Positions 1-7,363 of a stretch of DNA of 34,594 bases are shown in pieces (within the stretch, counting starts at the first letter, position 1; each line of letters begins with the position of its first letter). Both the position numbers and the translations under genes were made by a program. A model generated the notes under the pieces. It had not been told where the DNA came from and did not search any database. It saw only the letters and a program-made list of their open reading frames with translations. The stretch comes from Thiogranum sp. (lineage in GTDB: Bacteria; Pseudomonadota; Gammaproteobacteria; DSM-19610), in assembly GCA_022340245.1 (NCBI GenBank), contig JAJDOI010000142.1, positions 1 to 34,594 on the forward strand, written 5' to 3'.

Positions 1-42
1 CTTGCAGGTGCCGGCGAAGTCCGCCAGTTCAGGTGGGTTCAT
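1..42 (-). CDS. ispA: Start of farnesyl diphosphate synthase (partial, runs off the left edge)
   Basis: Only 14 codons are visible, reading [14 protein letters not shown] from an ATG at 42-40. The frame overlaps the end of xseB by 14 nt, which is typical of translational coupling. Identification rests mainly on the very common order xseB-ispA-dxs in gammaproteobacteria; the short N-terminus itself contains no diagnostic motif (the Asp-rich prenyltransferase motifs would lie outside the window). IspA would condense IPP with DMAPP and GPP to make farnesyl diphosphate in the cytoplasm. Confidence 0.55.
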   Translation of the reverse strand, partial: MNPPELADFAGTCK

Positions 43-274
43 CGTTTTCGAAGGGCTCGAGCGAGGCCTGTCCGTCCTTTTCCAGCAGGACCTGGACTTT
101 CTGTTCGGCGTCTTTCAGTGCCTGCTGACAGGAACGCGTCAACTGCACACCGCGCTCGAAGTGTTTCAGCGAGTCGTCAAGGCTGAGTTCGCCCTGTTCC
201 ATTTTCTCGACCAGGGCCTCGAGTTCCGCCAGCGCGGCTTCGAAATCGGGTGTTTTGGTGCTGCGTTTTGCCAA
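29..274 (-). CDS. xseB: Exodeoxyribonuclease VII small subunit
   Basis: This 81-residue acidic helical protein matches the XseB family in length and sequence: it begins [19 protein letters not shown] and carries the typical stretch [20 protein letters not shown] at about residues 21-40, followed by a [11 protein letters not shown] helix. XseB binds the large subunit XseA to form a nuclease that degrades single-stranded DNA to acid-soluble oligonucleotides. The start is a TTG at 274-272; no in-frame ATG or clear Shine-Dalgarno was found upstream, so the start is a little uncertain. The next gene, probably ispA, overlaps it. It diverges from the ArsR-type gene at 408. Confidence 0.93.
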   Translation of the reverse strand: MAKRSTKTPDFEAALAELEALVEKMEQGELSLDDSLKHFERGVQLTRSCQQALKDAEQKVQVLLEKDGQASLEPFENDEPT

Positions 275-407
275 GGGATCAATGTCCGGGGTGTTTTTTG
301 ACGGGGCCTAACGTTACCCGCCCGCCGCGGAAGGGTCAACGCGTGTTGCATGATCGCCTCGCGCGGGACTACCATCGGGCCCTGCGGTTGCCGCTCGACG
401 CTTCTTA

Positions 408-755
408 ATGGAACCCGAATCTTACTTCAAGGCCCTCGCCGACCTGACGCGACTGCGTATCCTGCGCCTGCTGATCCTGGAAGGCGAGCTGTGCGTGTGC
501 GAGCTGACCCACGCGCTGGGTGAAATCCAGCCGAAGATTTCGCGTCACCTGGCCCTTTTGAAGGAGGTCGCACTGGTGCTCGACGAGCGTCGCGGACAGT
601 GGGTCTACTACCGGCTCAACCCGGCGCTGCCGGGCTGGGTAGGGGAAGTGCTGGCTGCGGCGGCACAGGGGCTGGGCGCGCATAAGCGGTTTGCCGCCGA
701 CCACCGTGCGCTCAAGGCGATGCCCGACCGACCCGGCGGCGTGCGTTGCGCCTGA
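408..755 (+). CDS. ArsR/SmtB-family metalloregulatory repressor
   Basis: The 115-residue protein has the winged helix-turn-helix fold signature of ArsR repressors: FKALADLTRLRILRLL at 7-22, the helix ELCVCELTHAL at 27-37, and the recognition helix QPKISRHLALLKEVALV at 41-57, followed by a wing ending in VYYRL. The ELCVC motif (C29, C31) matches the arsenite-binding motif of E. coli ArsR, but the third ligand (Cys37 there) is a Thr here; another Cys (C114) sits at the tail. Such proteins bind operators as dimers and release DNA when thiols bind As(III), Sb(III) or other metals, or become oxidised. No ars transporter or reductase is nearby; the next gene is rubrerythrin, whose promoter carries an inverted repeat that this protein might bind (inference). 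No clear Shine-Dalgarno is seen. Confidence 0.88.
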   Translation: MEPESYFKALADLTRLRILRLLILEGELCVCELTHALGEIQPKISRHLALLKEVALVLDERRGQWVYYRLNPALPGWVGEVLAAAAQGLGAHKRFAADHRALKAMPDRPGGVRCA

Positions 756-795
756 TATCCGCACCGGGGCGGACCGGGTGCCGGTAAACCGGCGA

Positions 796-824
796 TTGAC
801 AGTCCGTCCGGGCTGAGCTAGATT
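796..824 (+). promoter_or_regulatory. Sigma70-type promoter for the rubrerythrin operon
   Basis: A perfect -35 hexamer TTGACA (796-801) is followed after 17 nt by TAGATT (819-824), a 4/6 match to TATAAT. Transcription would begin near 831, about 70 nt before the rubrerythrin start codon. The inverted repeat at 835-853 then lies across the first transcribed bases, a usual position for a repressor. Confidence 0.6.
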
Positions 825-834
825 TCAGTTTCTA

Positions 835-853
835 ATTTAGACCCAGTCTAAAT
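835..853. promoter_or_regulatory. 8-bp inverted repeat, candidate operator of the rubrerythrin operon
   Basis: The arms ATTTAGAC (835-842) and GTCTAAAT (846-853) are exact reverse complements separated by CCA. The repeat lies just downstream of the TTGACA/TAGATT promoter, where a bound dimer would block initiation or escape. The AT-rich arms stand out against the GC-rich surroundings. The upstream ArsR-family protein is the obvious candidate binder, but this is inference. It does not match the IscR type 1 consensus. Confidence 0.5.
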
Positions 854-899
854 CCTCGGGCGAAGGCCCGTTACTCGATCGATTCTGGAGGTAAAAACC

Positions 900-1319
900 A
901 TGGATTTGAAAGGCAGCAAAACCGAAGACAACCTGAAAGCCGCGTTTTCCGGTGAATCCCAGGCCAACCGCCGCTACCTGTATTTCGCGGGTAAGGCTGA
1001 CGTTGAAGGCTACAACGACGTCGCCGCCGTGTTCCGCTCCACCGCGGAAGGTGAAACCGGCCATGCCCACGGCCACCTGGAGTACCTCGAAGCTGTCGGC
1101 GACCCCGCTACCGGGCTGCCGATCGGTGGTACTTCGGACAACCTGAAGGCCGCCATCGCCGGTGAGACCCACGAGTACACCGACATGTATCCCGGCATGG
1201 CCAAGACGGCGCGCGACGAGAATTTCGACGAAATCGCCGACTGGTTCGAGACTCTGGCCAAGGCCGAGCGTTCCCACGCCAACCGCTTCCAGAAAGCCCT
1301 GGACAACCTGGACAGCTGA
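900..1319 (+). CDS. Rubrerythrin-like diiron protein lacking the rubredoxin domain
   Basis: The 139-residue protein is a four-helix ferritin-like domain with two repeated halves: [20 protein letters not shown] at 11-30 and [17 protein letters not shown] at 81-97. Likely iron ligands are E19, E52, H55, E89, E92, E123 and H126 ([32 protein letters not shown]). Classical rubrerythrin has a C-terminal rubredoxin FeCys4 domain; this protein contains no cysteine, so it resembles the short sulerythrin-like forms and must receive electrons from a separate partner. Family members reduce hydrogen peroxide at the diiron site in the cytoplasm. The start is fixed by a strong GGAGGT 7 nt upstream. The Fe-S oxidoreductase and DUF3501 genes downstream are probable operon partners. 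Confidence 0.92.
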   Translation: MDLKGSKTEDNLKAAFSGESQANRRYLYFAGKADVEGYNDVAAVFRSTAEGETGHAHGHLEYLEAVGDPATGLPIGGTSDNLKAAIAGETHEYTDMYPGMAKTARDENFDEIADWFETLAKAERSHANRFQKALDNLDS

Positions 1320-1334
1320 GTCCGGCCTTCACGC

Positions 1335-1397
1335 CCTCTCTTCCCCCAGGCGCCCGAGCCTGTCGGGAGAGAGGACCGGGGGTGACGGTGTCCCCGG
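1335..1397 (+). other. Two tandem hairpins between rubrerythrin and the Fe-S oxidoreductase gene
   Basis: The first hairpin pairs 1335-1345 with 1365-1374 (CCTCTCT-t-CCC against GGGAGAGAGG, one bulged base); its loop contains a smaller AGGC/GCCT pairing. The second pairs CCGGGG (1376-1381) with CCCCGG (1392-1397). Neither is followed by a T-run, so they are not standard intrinsic terminators. They may act as partial terminators or as 3' stabilisers that let rubrerythrin be made in excess over the downstream genes. Confidence 0.45.
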
Positions 1398-1487
1398 CGC
1401 GACAGGGGACATCCCGCGCTGAACGACCTGGCTCCCTGCGTCACGTGGGGGCTCACCCACTTAAGCCGAACAGTACGGAGGAGTCAC

Positions 1488-2822
1488 ATGCCTGTCCGTG
1501 AAGGTAGCCTGGAAGCACCCACTCGCCATCCCCTCGACTGGCAGAACCCGGATTTCTATAACGAAGGGTCGCTGCTGCAGGAACTCGAGCGGGTTTTCGA
1601 CATCTGCCACGGTTGCCGGCGCTGCTTCAGCCTGTGCAATTCTTTCCCCACCTTGTTCGACGCCATCGACGAGTCCGATACCATGGAGCTCGACGGTGTC
1701 GACAAGCGCGTGTTCTGGGACGTGGTTGAAAACTGCTATCTCTGCGATATGTGCTACATGACCAAGTGTCCGTACGTGCCGCCGCACGAGTGGAACGTCG
1801 ATTTCCCGCACCTGATGCTGCGTGCGAAGGCGGTCAAGCACCAGCAGGGCAAGAGCGGCATGCGCGATCGCATTCTGACCTCCACCGACAGGGTCGGTAC
1901 GCTAGCGGGCATTCCGGTGGTGTCGGCGCTGGTCAATGCCGTCAATCACAACAGGGCCGGCCGTCGCGTGCTGGAGGAACTGCTGGAGGTGCACCCGGAT
2001 GCGGTGCTGCCGAACTATCATTCCAGGACCCTGCGCAGACGCGTGTCGCCGCAGCGCAACGACAGCGCGCAGGCCGGGCCCGAGGCCGGCCCCACGCGCG
2101 GCAAGGTCGCGTTGTTTGCCACCTGCTACGGCAACTACAACGAACCCGAGCTCGGCGAGGACCTGATCGCGGTGTTCGAACACAACGGCATACCCGTGCG
2201 CCTGACCGACACCGAGCGGTGCTGCGGCATGCCGAAACTGGAGCTGGGCGACCTGGAGGCCGTCGCCAAGGCCAAGGATGTCAATATCCCGCAACTGGTC
2301 AAGCTGATCGACCAGGGCTGGGATATCGTGGCGCCGGTACCTTCCTGCGTGTTGATGTTCAAGCAGGAGCTGCCGCTGATGTTCCCCGACGATGCCGACG
2401 TGGCAAAAGTGCGCGACAACATTTTCGATCCGTTTGAATACCTGATGCTGCGCCACAAGCACGGGCAGCTGAAGACCGATTTCAAGAACAGCCTGGGCAA
2501 GATCGCCTACCACGTGGCCTGTCACCTGCGGGTGCAGAACATCGGCATGAAAACCCGCGACCTGCTGCAACTGGTGCCGGATACGCAGGTGGAGGCCATC
2601 GAGCGCTGTTCGGGACACGATGGTACCTATGCGGTGAAAAAGGAGTTTCACGAAGTGTCGATGAAAATCTGCAAGCCAGTGGTCAACCGTGTTGAAAAGG
2701 CCGAGGCGGCCCACTACTGCAGTGACTGCCCGATGGCCGGCCACCAGATCGAGAACGGCCTGAGCGACGCGCGAGCGCCTGAACACCCCTTGAAACTGTT
2801 GCGCCAGGCTTACGGTATTTGA
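1488..2822 (+). CDS. Heterodisulfide-reductase/GlpC-type Fe-S oxidoreductase
   Basis: The 444-residue cytoplasmic protein has an N-terminal bacterial ferredoxin module with two CxxCxxCxxxC-type clusters (C40, C43, C46, C50 and C83, C86, C89, C94), predicting two [4Fe-4S] centres. The C-terminal part carries CCG-type cysteine motifs: C213, ERCCGMPK with C245-C246, PVPSC (C287), HVACH (C345), ERCSGHDGTY (C374) and CSDCP (C411, C414). This is the layout of GlpC, HdrD and related oxidoreductases, which pass electrons between clusters and a thiol or quinone-linked substrate. The HDGTY and CSDCPMAGHQ segments look specific for the subfamily. It has a strong GGAGGAG ribosome site and lies between rubrerythrin and DUF3501. 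A reasonable inference is that it feeds electrons to the rubredoxin-less rubrerythrin. The true substrate is unknown. Confidence 0.85.
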   Translation: MPVREGSLEAPTRHPLDWQNPDFYNEGSLLQELERVFDICHGCRRCFSLCNSFPTLFDAIDESDTMELDGVDKRVFWDVVENCYLCDMCYMTKCPYVPPHEWNVDFPHLMLRAKAVKHQQGKSGMRDRILTSTDRVGTLAGIPVVSALVNAVNHNRAGRRVLEELLEVHPDAVLPNYHSRTLRRRVSPQRNDSAQAGPEAGPTRGKVALFATCYGNYNEPELGEDLIAVFEHNGIPVRLTDTERCCGMPKLELGDLEAVAKAKDVNIPQLVKLIDQGWDIVAPVPSCVLMFKQELPLMFPDDADVAKVRDNIFDPFEYLMLRHKHGQLKTDFKNSLGKIAYHVACHLRVQNIGMKTRDLLQLVPDTQVEAIERCSGHDGTYAVKKEFHEVSMKICKPVVNRVEKAEAAHYCSDCPMAGHQIENGLSDARAPEHPLKLLRQAYGI

Positions 2823-2835
2823 GGAGACACAGACA

Positions 2836-3435
2836 ATGGACACGACAATGGCAAAGCTGACACGAAGCGATCTGTATTCCCTGGAACAGTATTCCGAGGC
2901 GCGCTCCGACTTCCGTGCCCGGGTGATGGCGCACAAAAAGGACCGACGTGTGCCGCTTGGCGATATCGCAGCGCTGTATTTCGAAGACCGCCTGACCATG
3001 CAATACCAGGTTCAGGAAATGCTGCGCGCGGAACGGATTTTCGAAGCGGAGGGCATCCAGGAAGAACTGGACGCCTACAATCCGCTGATCCCCGACGGTA
3101 ACAATCTCAAGGCCACCTTCATGATCGAGGTGGCCGATGAAGACGAGCGTCGCAAGGCGCTGGCGAAACTGCGTGGTATCGAAGACGAGGTGTGGATGCG
3201 CGTCGCCGGCTTCGACCCGGTGTTCGCCGTTGCCGATGAGGATATGGAACGAGAAAACGAGGACAAGACGTCATCGGTCCATTTCATGCGTTTCGAGTTC
3301 TCGCAAGAGATGATCGCCGCGGCCCGGCAGGGTGCCGCACTGGGCATCGGCATCAGCCACGCCGACTACACCCGGCAACTCGAACCGTTGCCGGACAATA
3401 TCCGCGCTTCGCTGATGCAGGACTTCGCCGCATAG
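2836..3435 (+). CDS. DUF3501 family protein
   Basis: The 199-residue soluble protein matches the DUF3501 family as I know it: start MAKLTRSDLYSLEQY, then RVMAHKKDRRVPLGD and LTMQYQVQEMLRAERIFE at about residues 55-72, and PLIPDGNNLKATFMIE. No cysteines, signal peptide or membrane segment are visible. The biochemical role is not established. The family is typically found beside rubrerythrin and the GlpC-like Fe-S protein, as here, where it begins 13 nt after that gene's stop. A GGAG at 2823-2826 supports the ATG at 2836; a second ATG at 2848 (MAKLTR) fits the usual family N-terminus but is farther from the ribosome site. Function with the two redox partners is inferred from context only. Confidence 0.82.
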   Translation: MDTTMAKLTRSDLYSLEQYSEARSDFRARVMAHKKDRRVPLGDIAALYFEDRLTMQYQVQEMLRAERIFEAEGIQEELDAYNPLIPDGNNLKATFMIEVADEDERRKALAKLRGIEDEVWMRVAGFDPVFAVADEDMERENEDKTSSVHFMRFEFSQEMIAAARQGAALGIGISHADYTRQLEPLPDNIRASLMQDFAA

Positions 3436-3486
3436 CGCCGTGTCGCGGCAAAAACTTCTCGAATTCAAGCGCTTGGTGCTGCCTGC

Positions 3487-3508
3487 CGATAACTGAAATC
3501 AGTTATCG
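3487..3508. promoter_or_regulatory. 10-bp-arm palindrome upstream of lemA, candidate operator
   Basis: CGATAACTGA (3487-3496) and TCAGTTATCG (3499-3508) are perfect reverse complements separated by AA. The element ends 8 nt before the GAGGGAG ribosome site of the LemA gene. There is no T-run on either side, so a transcription-factor site is likelier than a terminator, although it could also fold in RNA. A weak -35 (TTGGTG, 3473-3478) lies just upstream. Confidence 0.5.
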
Positions 3509-3529
3509 CATATCCGAGGGAGTCTCTTG

Positions 3530-4114
3530 ATGGAAACGGCCACGATCTTCTGGACCGTCATCGGCGTGCTGGCCGCGGCGCTGCTGGTCTATGTCATCCA
3601 GATCTACAACCGGCTGGTGGCGCTCAAACACGCTGTCTCCAAGGCCTGGTCGAATATCGACGTGCTGCTCAAGCAGCGCCACGACGAATTGCCCAAGCTT
3701 GTAGACGTGTGCAAACAGTACATGGGTTACGAGCAGGAGACTCTCATCAAGGTCATGGAGGCCCGCTCGCAGGTCGCCAGTGCGCGTGAAGGCGGCGATG
3801 TCGGCGCGCTGGGCGCGGCCGAAAGCCGTTTGCGCCTGGGCCTCGGCAATCTGTTTGCAGTGGCCGAGGCATATCCCGAGCTGAAGGCCGACAGCACTTT
3901 CCGGCATTTGCAGGATCGCATCACCGGCCTGGAAAACAGCATCGCCGACCGTCGCGAGTACTACAACGAAAGCGTCAACCTGAACAACGTGCGCATCGAG
4001 CAGTTCCCGGATGTCATTATCGCCGGCAGGTTCGGTTTCAAGCCTTTCGATCTGCTCGAATTCAGCGAGGCGGAAAAGGCGGACGTGAGTATCGACGCGT
4101 TGTTCGCCGGTTAG
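3530..4114 (+). CDS. LemA family membrane-anchored protein
   Basis: The 194-residue protein has one N-terminal membrane helix (about residues 5-24, TIFWTVIGVLAAALLVYVI) followed by the long helical LemA domain with its typical signatures: YNRLVALKHAVSKAWSNIDV, LLKQRHDELPKLV, LFAVAEAYPELKA, and YNESVNLNNVRIEQFPD leading to F-x-PFDL. LemA proteins are anchored in the cytoplasmic membrane with the helical domain mostly outside; their function is poorly defined. The ATG at 3530 sits 7 nt after GAGGGAG and is preferred over an in-frame TTG three bases earlier. The next gene, a GIDE-like protein, follows after 16 nt, and LemA-GIDE pairs recur in bacteria, so they probably work together. Confidence 0.92.
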   Translation: METATIFWTVIGVLAAALLVYVIQIYNRLVALKHAVSKAWSNIDVLLKQRHDELPKLVDVCKQYMGYEQETLIKVMEARSQVASAREGGDVGALGAAESRLRLGLGNLFAVAEAYPELKADSTFRHLQDRITGLENSIADRREYYNESVNLNNVRIEQFPDVIIAGRFGFKPFDLLEFSEAEKADVSIDALFAG

Positions 4115-4130
4115 GCGAAGGTGCTGCGCC

Positions 4131-5054
4131 GTGCCGGGCTTTGCTCGAGACCTGCAGAATATGGCATTGCTGCACTTTTCGATATTCGTGCTTGTGACTG
4201 CAGCCTTCGCTGTTTATTTCTTCTATCTCATCTGGCGTAACTTTCACCGCGCAAACCTGATCGATGACACCCCCAGCGCGCGGGTGCGTTCCGCGCCGCA
4301 AGGCTATGTCGAGCTGCAGGGACGGGCGCGCCCACTGCCCGAGCAGCCGGTGGTCGCGCCGCTGACGCATACCGCCTGTGTCTGGTATCGCTTCAAGATC
4401 GAGCGCGAAAAGCACAACAGTCGATCGGGTTCCACCTGGTCGGAAGTCGAGTCCGGCGCGAGCGAGACGCCGTTTGTGTTTTTCGACGATACCGGTGATT
4501 GCCTCGTCGATCCGCGCCAGGCCGAAGTAACGCCAGTGATAAAGAAAGTCTGGTACGGCAGCAGTAAATGGCCGGGCGGTGCCGACCAGCGCGGGTTTTT
4601 CGGCGCATTGATCGGCACCCGTTACCGCTACACCGAGGAACGCATCGACGGTGGGGACGTTTATGTGCTGGGCTGGTTCGACACGCTGCGCAGCACCGAC
4701 CACTCAGTCAGCGAAGAGCTTTCCGGGGTGCTGAAGGCCTGGAAGCGCGACCAGGCCGCGCTGCTGCGCCGCTTCGATGAAAACAGCGACGGCCGCATCG
4801 ATGCCGACGAGTGGCAGGCGGCCCGGCAGGCGGCCCACCGCGAGGTCCTCGTGGACCGCGCGGCACGTTCATCGGAGCCGGCTACCAACGTGCTGCGCGC
4901 CAGCGGTCAGGACGGTTACCCCTTCCTGATTTCCGCGCGGCCGGGGTTTCTGCTCAGCGACCGTTACCGGCGCCGCGGCTGGCTTGCCCTGCTCGGGTCG
5001 CTGGCCGCGGCGGGCTTGCTCGCCTGGATGATCGCGGTGCGCAACTCGGGCTAG
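4131..5054 (+). CDS. GIDE-domain membrane protein (MULAN-like) with an EF-hand
   Basis: The 307-residue protein has membrane segments near residues 13-36 and 284-302. The middle part (about 58-190) resembles the GIDE domain of mitochondrial E3 ligase MULAN: GYVELQGRARPL, CVWYRFKIERE, PFVFFDDTGDCLVDP and YTEERIDGGDVYVLGWFD. No RING finger is present, so ubiquitin-ligase activity is not expected. Residues 216-227 form a canonical EF-hand loop (D216, N218, D220, G221, I223, D224, E227), predicting Ca2+ binding, an unusual addition. The GTG at 4131 is the longest start; an ATG at 4161 (MALLHFSIF) would trim ten residues before the first helix. It follows lemA closely. Its stop overlaps that of the convergent acetyltransferase gene. 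Confidence 0.8.
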   Translation: MPGFARDLQNMALLHFSIFVLVTAAFAVYFFYLIWRNFHRANLIDDTPSARVRSAPQGYVELQGRARPLPEQPVVAPLTHTACVWYRFKIEREKHNSRSGSTWSEVESGASETPFVFFDDTGDCLVDPRQAEVTPVIKKVWYGSSKWPGGADQRGFFGALIGTRYRYTEERIDGGDVYVLGWFDTLRSTDHSVSEELSGVLKAWKRDQAALLRRFDENSDGRIDADEWQAARQAAHREVLVDRAARSSEPATNVLRASGQDGYPFLISARPGFLLSDRYRRRGWLALLGSLAAAGLLAWMIAVRNSG

Positions 5055-5530
5055 TCAGACGGCTGAAGGCACTTGTGCCAGAAGTGCATAACCGGATCCG
5101 ATTCGCGGAAGCCAACGCCGCGGTAGAGGTGCTGCGCGGCCCCATTGTCAGCACGCACCTCCAGTGTAATCCTGCAGCAATCGCGTTCCCGCGCGGCCGC
5201 TTCCACGGCCGCGAGCAGTGCTCGACCGACGCCGAGATTGCGGTGTGCGGGGTCCACCACGAGGTCGTGAATGTTGAGCAGGGGTTTGGCCTGGAAGGTG
5301 GAAAATCCCTCGAAACAGATACACAGGCCCACACACCGTTGGGCCTGCCAGGCCAGCAGTACCAGGGATGCGGGGTGGCGACGCAAGCCGCTGATCAGCG
5401 CCGCGCGCGTGGCCTCCGGCAGGGGTTCGCCGTTGCCCATGGCGTCACGGCTGTAGAGGTCGAGCAGCGCGACCACCTGCCCCTGGTGGCGACGGTTGTC
5501 GAGGTCTGCGGCTTCGATGCGTACAGACAT
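5051..5530 (-). CDS. GNAT-family N-acetyltransferase
   Basis: The 159-residue protein shows the GNAT fold: VGLCICFEGFSTF (beta 4), LLNIHDLVVDPAHRNLGVGRALLAAVE with the acetyl-CoA pyrophosphate loop RNLGVGRA, and ITLEVRADNGAAQHLYRGVGF near the C-terminus. These proteins transfer acetyl from acetyl-CoA to an amine; the substrate here cannot be predicted. The ATG at 5530 (MSVRIEAADL) is preferred over longer upstream frames because it has GGAG about 10 nt upstream and matches the usual domain boundary. The stop codon shares the CTAG tetranucleotide with the stop of the convergent GIDE gene, and no terminator separates them. Confidence 0.88.
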   Translation of the reverse strand: MSVRIEAADLDNRRHQGQVVALLDLYSRDAMGNGEPLPEATRAALISGLRRHPASLVLLAWQAQRCVGLCICFEGFSTFQAKPLLNIHDLVVDPAHRNLGVGRALLAAVEAAARERDCCRITLEVRADNGAAQHLYRGVGFRESDPVMHFWHKCLQPSD

Positions 5531-5782
5531 GGATAAGCGTCTCCGGCAACGTTCAATGGTTGATGCGTCGTTCAGTCGCACCCCGGTGGCCAAAGGGTAA
5601 CGCATAAGCCACGGATTCCCCAGAACTATAGAGAAAACCAACGCCGGGCGGCAGCGGTGACAGCCGGCGCGATCGAGGTGTTAACAAATGTGAAAATCAG
5701 CTAGGCTGTAAGATCAGAATAAGGAGTCTCAAAACCGTCGTCGTCCCTGTCAGGAAGCTTCGGGCGGCAGGCTGTCGGCAGT

Positions 5783-7363
5783 ATGCAGAAACCTTCTATT
5801 TATCCCCTCTTGCGGGCTGACAAACTCGACCGCTGGCGCCATCGCCTGAGCAACGATCTGAAGCTCGACAGCGATGCCGCGCAACGCTGCGAGGTAACGT
5901 ATTACGACAGCTTCGACTGGCGTCTCTACGCGGCCGGCAAAAGCCTGCAGTGCCTGCGCGGGCCCCATGGCGCGGAGACCAGACTGGTTGATATCTCCGA
6001 CCAGTCAGTTACGGCCAGCCTGGCGGTTGACGTGGCCGATGCGCGCTTCGCCTCCAGCCTGCCCGACAGCGCGCTGAGAGCCCGGCTCGAACGCTTGCTG
6101 GAAATGCGCACGTTGCTGCCACTGGTGACGCTGAAGGTTGTGCGCTATTGCCTGCGCCAGGAGGATGCCGAGGGCAAGACCCGGGCGCGTCTTTACCTGG
6201 AGTCTTTCAGTCGCGTGGACGGCACGGGCAAACGCAGACTGTTGCAGAAACGTTTGAGATTGCAGCCGCTACGCGGTTATCAAAAGGCCGCGGACGGTCT
6301 GCGGCGAAAACTCGCGCAGCGCCACCAGCTGGAAGCGATTGACGATCAGCTGTTTGCGCAGGCATTGACGGCGGCGGGTAAACAGGCCGGCGACTACTCA
6401 TCCAGTCTGGCAATCGATCTGCAGCCGGGTATGCGCGCCGACGCTGCTGTACGCCGCGTTCTGTCGGAACTGTTTGCCACCATGAAGGCCAATGAGGCGG
6501 GTGTCATCGCCGATCTGGACAGTGAGTTTCTGCACGACTTTCGGGTCGCCGTGCGCCGTACACGCTCCGCGCTGGGTGAGCTGAAACGGGTTTTCCCGCC
6601 GGCCACACTGCAGCGCTTCCGGCGGGAGTTCGCCTGGCTGGGTTCGCTCACCGGTAATGTCCGCGACCTGGACGTCTACCTGCTGAAATTCGACATCTAC
6701 AAGAACGCAATCCCTGCCGGTCTGCGCGAAGACCTGGAACCGCTGCGGGCCTTCCTGCACTACAAGCAACACGCCGAACACACGCAGCAACTGGCGCCGC
6801 AACTGCGGGGCAGCCGTTACCGCAAGCTCAAGCAACAGTGGCAACGCTTCCTGGATGCGCCGCTGGCGAAGCGGCCCACGGCCCGTGACGCCGCCAAACC
6901 CGTTGGGCTGGTCGCTCACCATCGGACCTGGCGCGTATACAAACGCGTTCTTAAGGAAGGTGCGGCAATCACGCCGGACTCGCCGCACCCCGAGCTGCAC
7001 GAGCTGCGCAAGTCCTGCAAGAGGTTGCGCTACCTGATGGAGTTCTTCCAGTCGCTGTATCCTCCCAGGGGTATCCGCGCCGCGATCAAGGAGTTGAAAC
7101 AGTTGCAGGACAATCTCGGTGATTTTCAGGACGCGGATGTGCAGATTGGCGCACTCAAGGGCTTTGCCATGGAAATGCGCCGGCGCGGCGAATACACGGC
7201 TGCGACGGGAAAGGCCATGGACGCCCTGCTTGCGGTGCTGGAATCACGGCTGCACCGGGTGCGCGCCGAGTTTGAATCACGCTTCGAGCTGTTTGCCAGC
7301 GACACCAATCGAGCCAGGTTCAAACACCTGTTTCACCCCCGGGAGGAGGCGGACATCGCATGA
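5783..7363 (+). CDS. CHAD-domain protein with a degenerate CYTH-like N-terminus
   Basis: The 526-residue basic protein carries a CHAD domain (about residues 219-515) with conserved histidines in helices HDFRVAVRRTRSALGELKRVFP (H251) and HELRKSCKRLRYLMEFF (about residue 400), plus LGSLTGNVRDLDVYL. CHAD domains bind inorganic polyphosphate through these His/Arg/Lys-rich helices and target proteins to polyphosphate granules. The N-terminal part (about 35-160; YYDSFDWRLYAAGKSLQCLRG) recalls a CYTH triphosphatase fold but lacks the ExExK motif, so it is probably inactive. The stop overlaps the start of the ParA gene (ATGA), implying tight co-translation. No strong ribosome site was found. A role in anchoring or positioning polyphosphate granules is inferred. 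Confidence 0.88.
   Translation: MQKPSIYPLLRADKLDRWRHRLSNDLKLDSDAAQRCEVTYYDSFDWRLYAAGKSLQCLRGPHGAETRLVDISDQSVTASLAVDVADARFASSLPDSALRARLERLLEMRTLLPLVTLKVVRYCLRQEDAEGKTRARLYLESFSRVDGTGKRRLLQKRLRLQPLRGYQKAADGLRRKLAQRHQLEAIDDQLFAQALTAAGKQAGDYSSSLAIDLQPGMRADAAVRRVLSELFATMKANEAGVIADLDSEFLHDFRVAVRRTRSALGELKRVFPPATLQRFRREFAWLGSLTGNVRDLDVYLLKFDIYKNAIPAGLREDLEPLRAFLHYKQHAEHTQQLAPQLRGSRYRKLKQQWQRFLDAPLAKRPTARDAAKPVGLVAHHRTWRVYKRVLKEGAAITPDSPHPELHELRKSCKRLRYLMEFFQSLYPPRGIRAAIKELKQLQDNLGDFQDADVQIGALKGFAMEMRRRGEYTAATGKAMDALLAVLESRLHRVRAEFESRFELFASDTNRARFKHLFHPREEADIA

Noticed and set aside
4131-5054. Functional E3 ubiquitin ligase
   Set aside because: The GIDE-like part is present, but there is no RING finger or zinc-ligand cluster, and bacteria of this kind lack a ubiquitin pathway.
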